From Lachnospiraceae bacterium UBA3273 (GTDB taxonomy: Bacteria; Bacillota; Clostridia; Lachnospirales; Lachnospiraceae): DNA of 6,784 nucleotides. Below the pieces are notes generated by a model. It searched no databases. It was not told where the DNA came from and saw only the letters and a program-made list of their open reading frames with translations. A program made the position numbers and the translations under genes. Position 1 is the first letter of the stretch, and each line of letters begins with the position of its first letter. Shown in pieces: positions 6,694 through 6,784 of this stretch. Where the stretch lies: the NCBI GenBank assembly GCA_002362385.1, contig DEUB01000049.1:1-6784 (forward strand), given 5' to 3'.

Positions 6694-6700
6694 CCTCCTT
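6694..6700 (-). promoter_or_regulatory. Strong ribosome binding site fixing the flavodoxin start
   Basis: AAGGAGG, a full match to the Shine-Dalgarno core, sits eight bases before the ATG at 6685. It decides for the shorter flavodoxin start over the in-frame ATG at 6775. Confidence 0.85.
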
Positions 6701-6716
6701 TGCACTTTGTACCGTA

Positions 6717-6725
6717 AGTATAACA
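6717..6725 (-). promoter_or_regulatory. Extended -10 promoter of the flavodoxin gene
   Basis: On the minus strand TGT-TATACT gives an extended -10 (TGn followed by a five-of-six TATAAT match). Only a T-rich stretch lies at the -35 distance, so the TG extension probably compensates. The transcript would start near 6710 and carry a leader of about 25 bases containing the ribosome binding site. Confidence 0.55.
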
Positions 6726-6738
6726 CATTTATTTGCGC

Positions 6739-6762
6739 AAAAAAACCCCATGAGTCCATAGG
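6739..6762 (-). terminator. Probable intrinsic terminator of an upstream gene
   Basis: On the minus strand CCTATG, a GACT loop and CATGGG form a six-pair stem (one G-U pair), followed after one further G by seven T. The flanking AAA and TTT could extend it. It would end a minus-strand gene lying beyond 6784 and would separate it from the flavodoxin promoter just downstream. The stem is short, so strength is uncertain. Confidence 0.5.
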
Positions 6763-6784
6763 TTTGTGTCAACACTTTATTGGC

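Noticed and set aside
6767..6772. Perfect TTGACA on the minus strand as the flavodoxin -35 box
   Set aside because: It lies 44 bases from the TATACT -10, far outside the workable spacing, and the probable upstream terminator lies between them.
6686..6775. Thirty-residue N-terminal extension of the flavodoxin from the ATG at 6775
   Set aside because: The extension crosses the terminator and -10 box, has no ribosome binding site, and the flavodoxin fold begins at the internal Met, which has a full AAGGAGG.

Overview
The window looks like chromosomal DNA from a Firmicute of the class Clostridia, most likely a gut Lachnospiraceae-type organism. The reasons are moderate GC, AAGGAGG-type ribosome binding sites, consensus sigma-A promoters, and the gene content: a secreted BspA-type leucine-rich repeat protein with DUF4214 units, an AAA ATPase of the DUF4143 family, and a small flavodoxin. 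The taxon is inferred from gene style; no rRNA or marker gene is present.

Layout, left to right. Bases 1-82 hold no gene. A minus-strand gene (83-2341) encodes a secreted protein with a signal peptide, eleven exact 23-residue leucine-rich repeats, a small His/Cys putative metal site and four DUF4214 units. A 259-base divergent intergenic region follows. It contains a near-perfect sigma-A promoter for the plus strand, an inverted repeat overlapping its -35 box, and a weak promoter candidate for the minus strand. The plus-strand gene (2601-3875) encodes an AAA ATPase with a winged-helix-like middle and a C-terminal PD-(D/E)XK nuclease-like fold. It runs tail to tail, with only 31 bases between stop codons, into a large minus-strand gene (3907-6174). 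That gene encodes a 755-residue, probably cytoplasmic protein with an N-terminal cyclic-nucleotide-binding-like beta domain and a long helical remainder I do not recognise. Upstream on the same strand, 55 bases away, is a 151-residue flavodoxin (6230-6685) with its own extended -10 promoter. Before that promoter lies a probable terminator of a gene outside the window.

How they work together: the flavodoxin and the 755-residue protein plausibly form one transcription unit, because their spacing is short and no terminator is visible between them. The LRR protein and the AAA ATPase are single genes reading away from each other. Nothing in the sequence shows that the four genes form one pathway. 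No CRISPR array, tRNA, rRNA, transposase, attachment site or recognised defence cassette was seen. The most novel-looking items are the orphan 755-residue sensor-like protein and the thioredoxin-like WCSTC motif in the flavodoxin.
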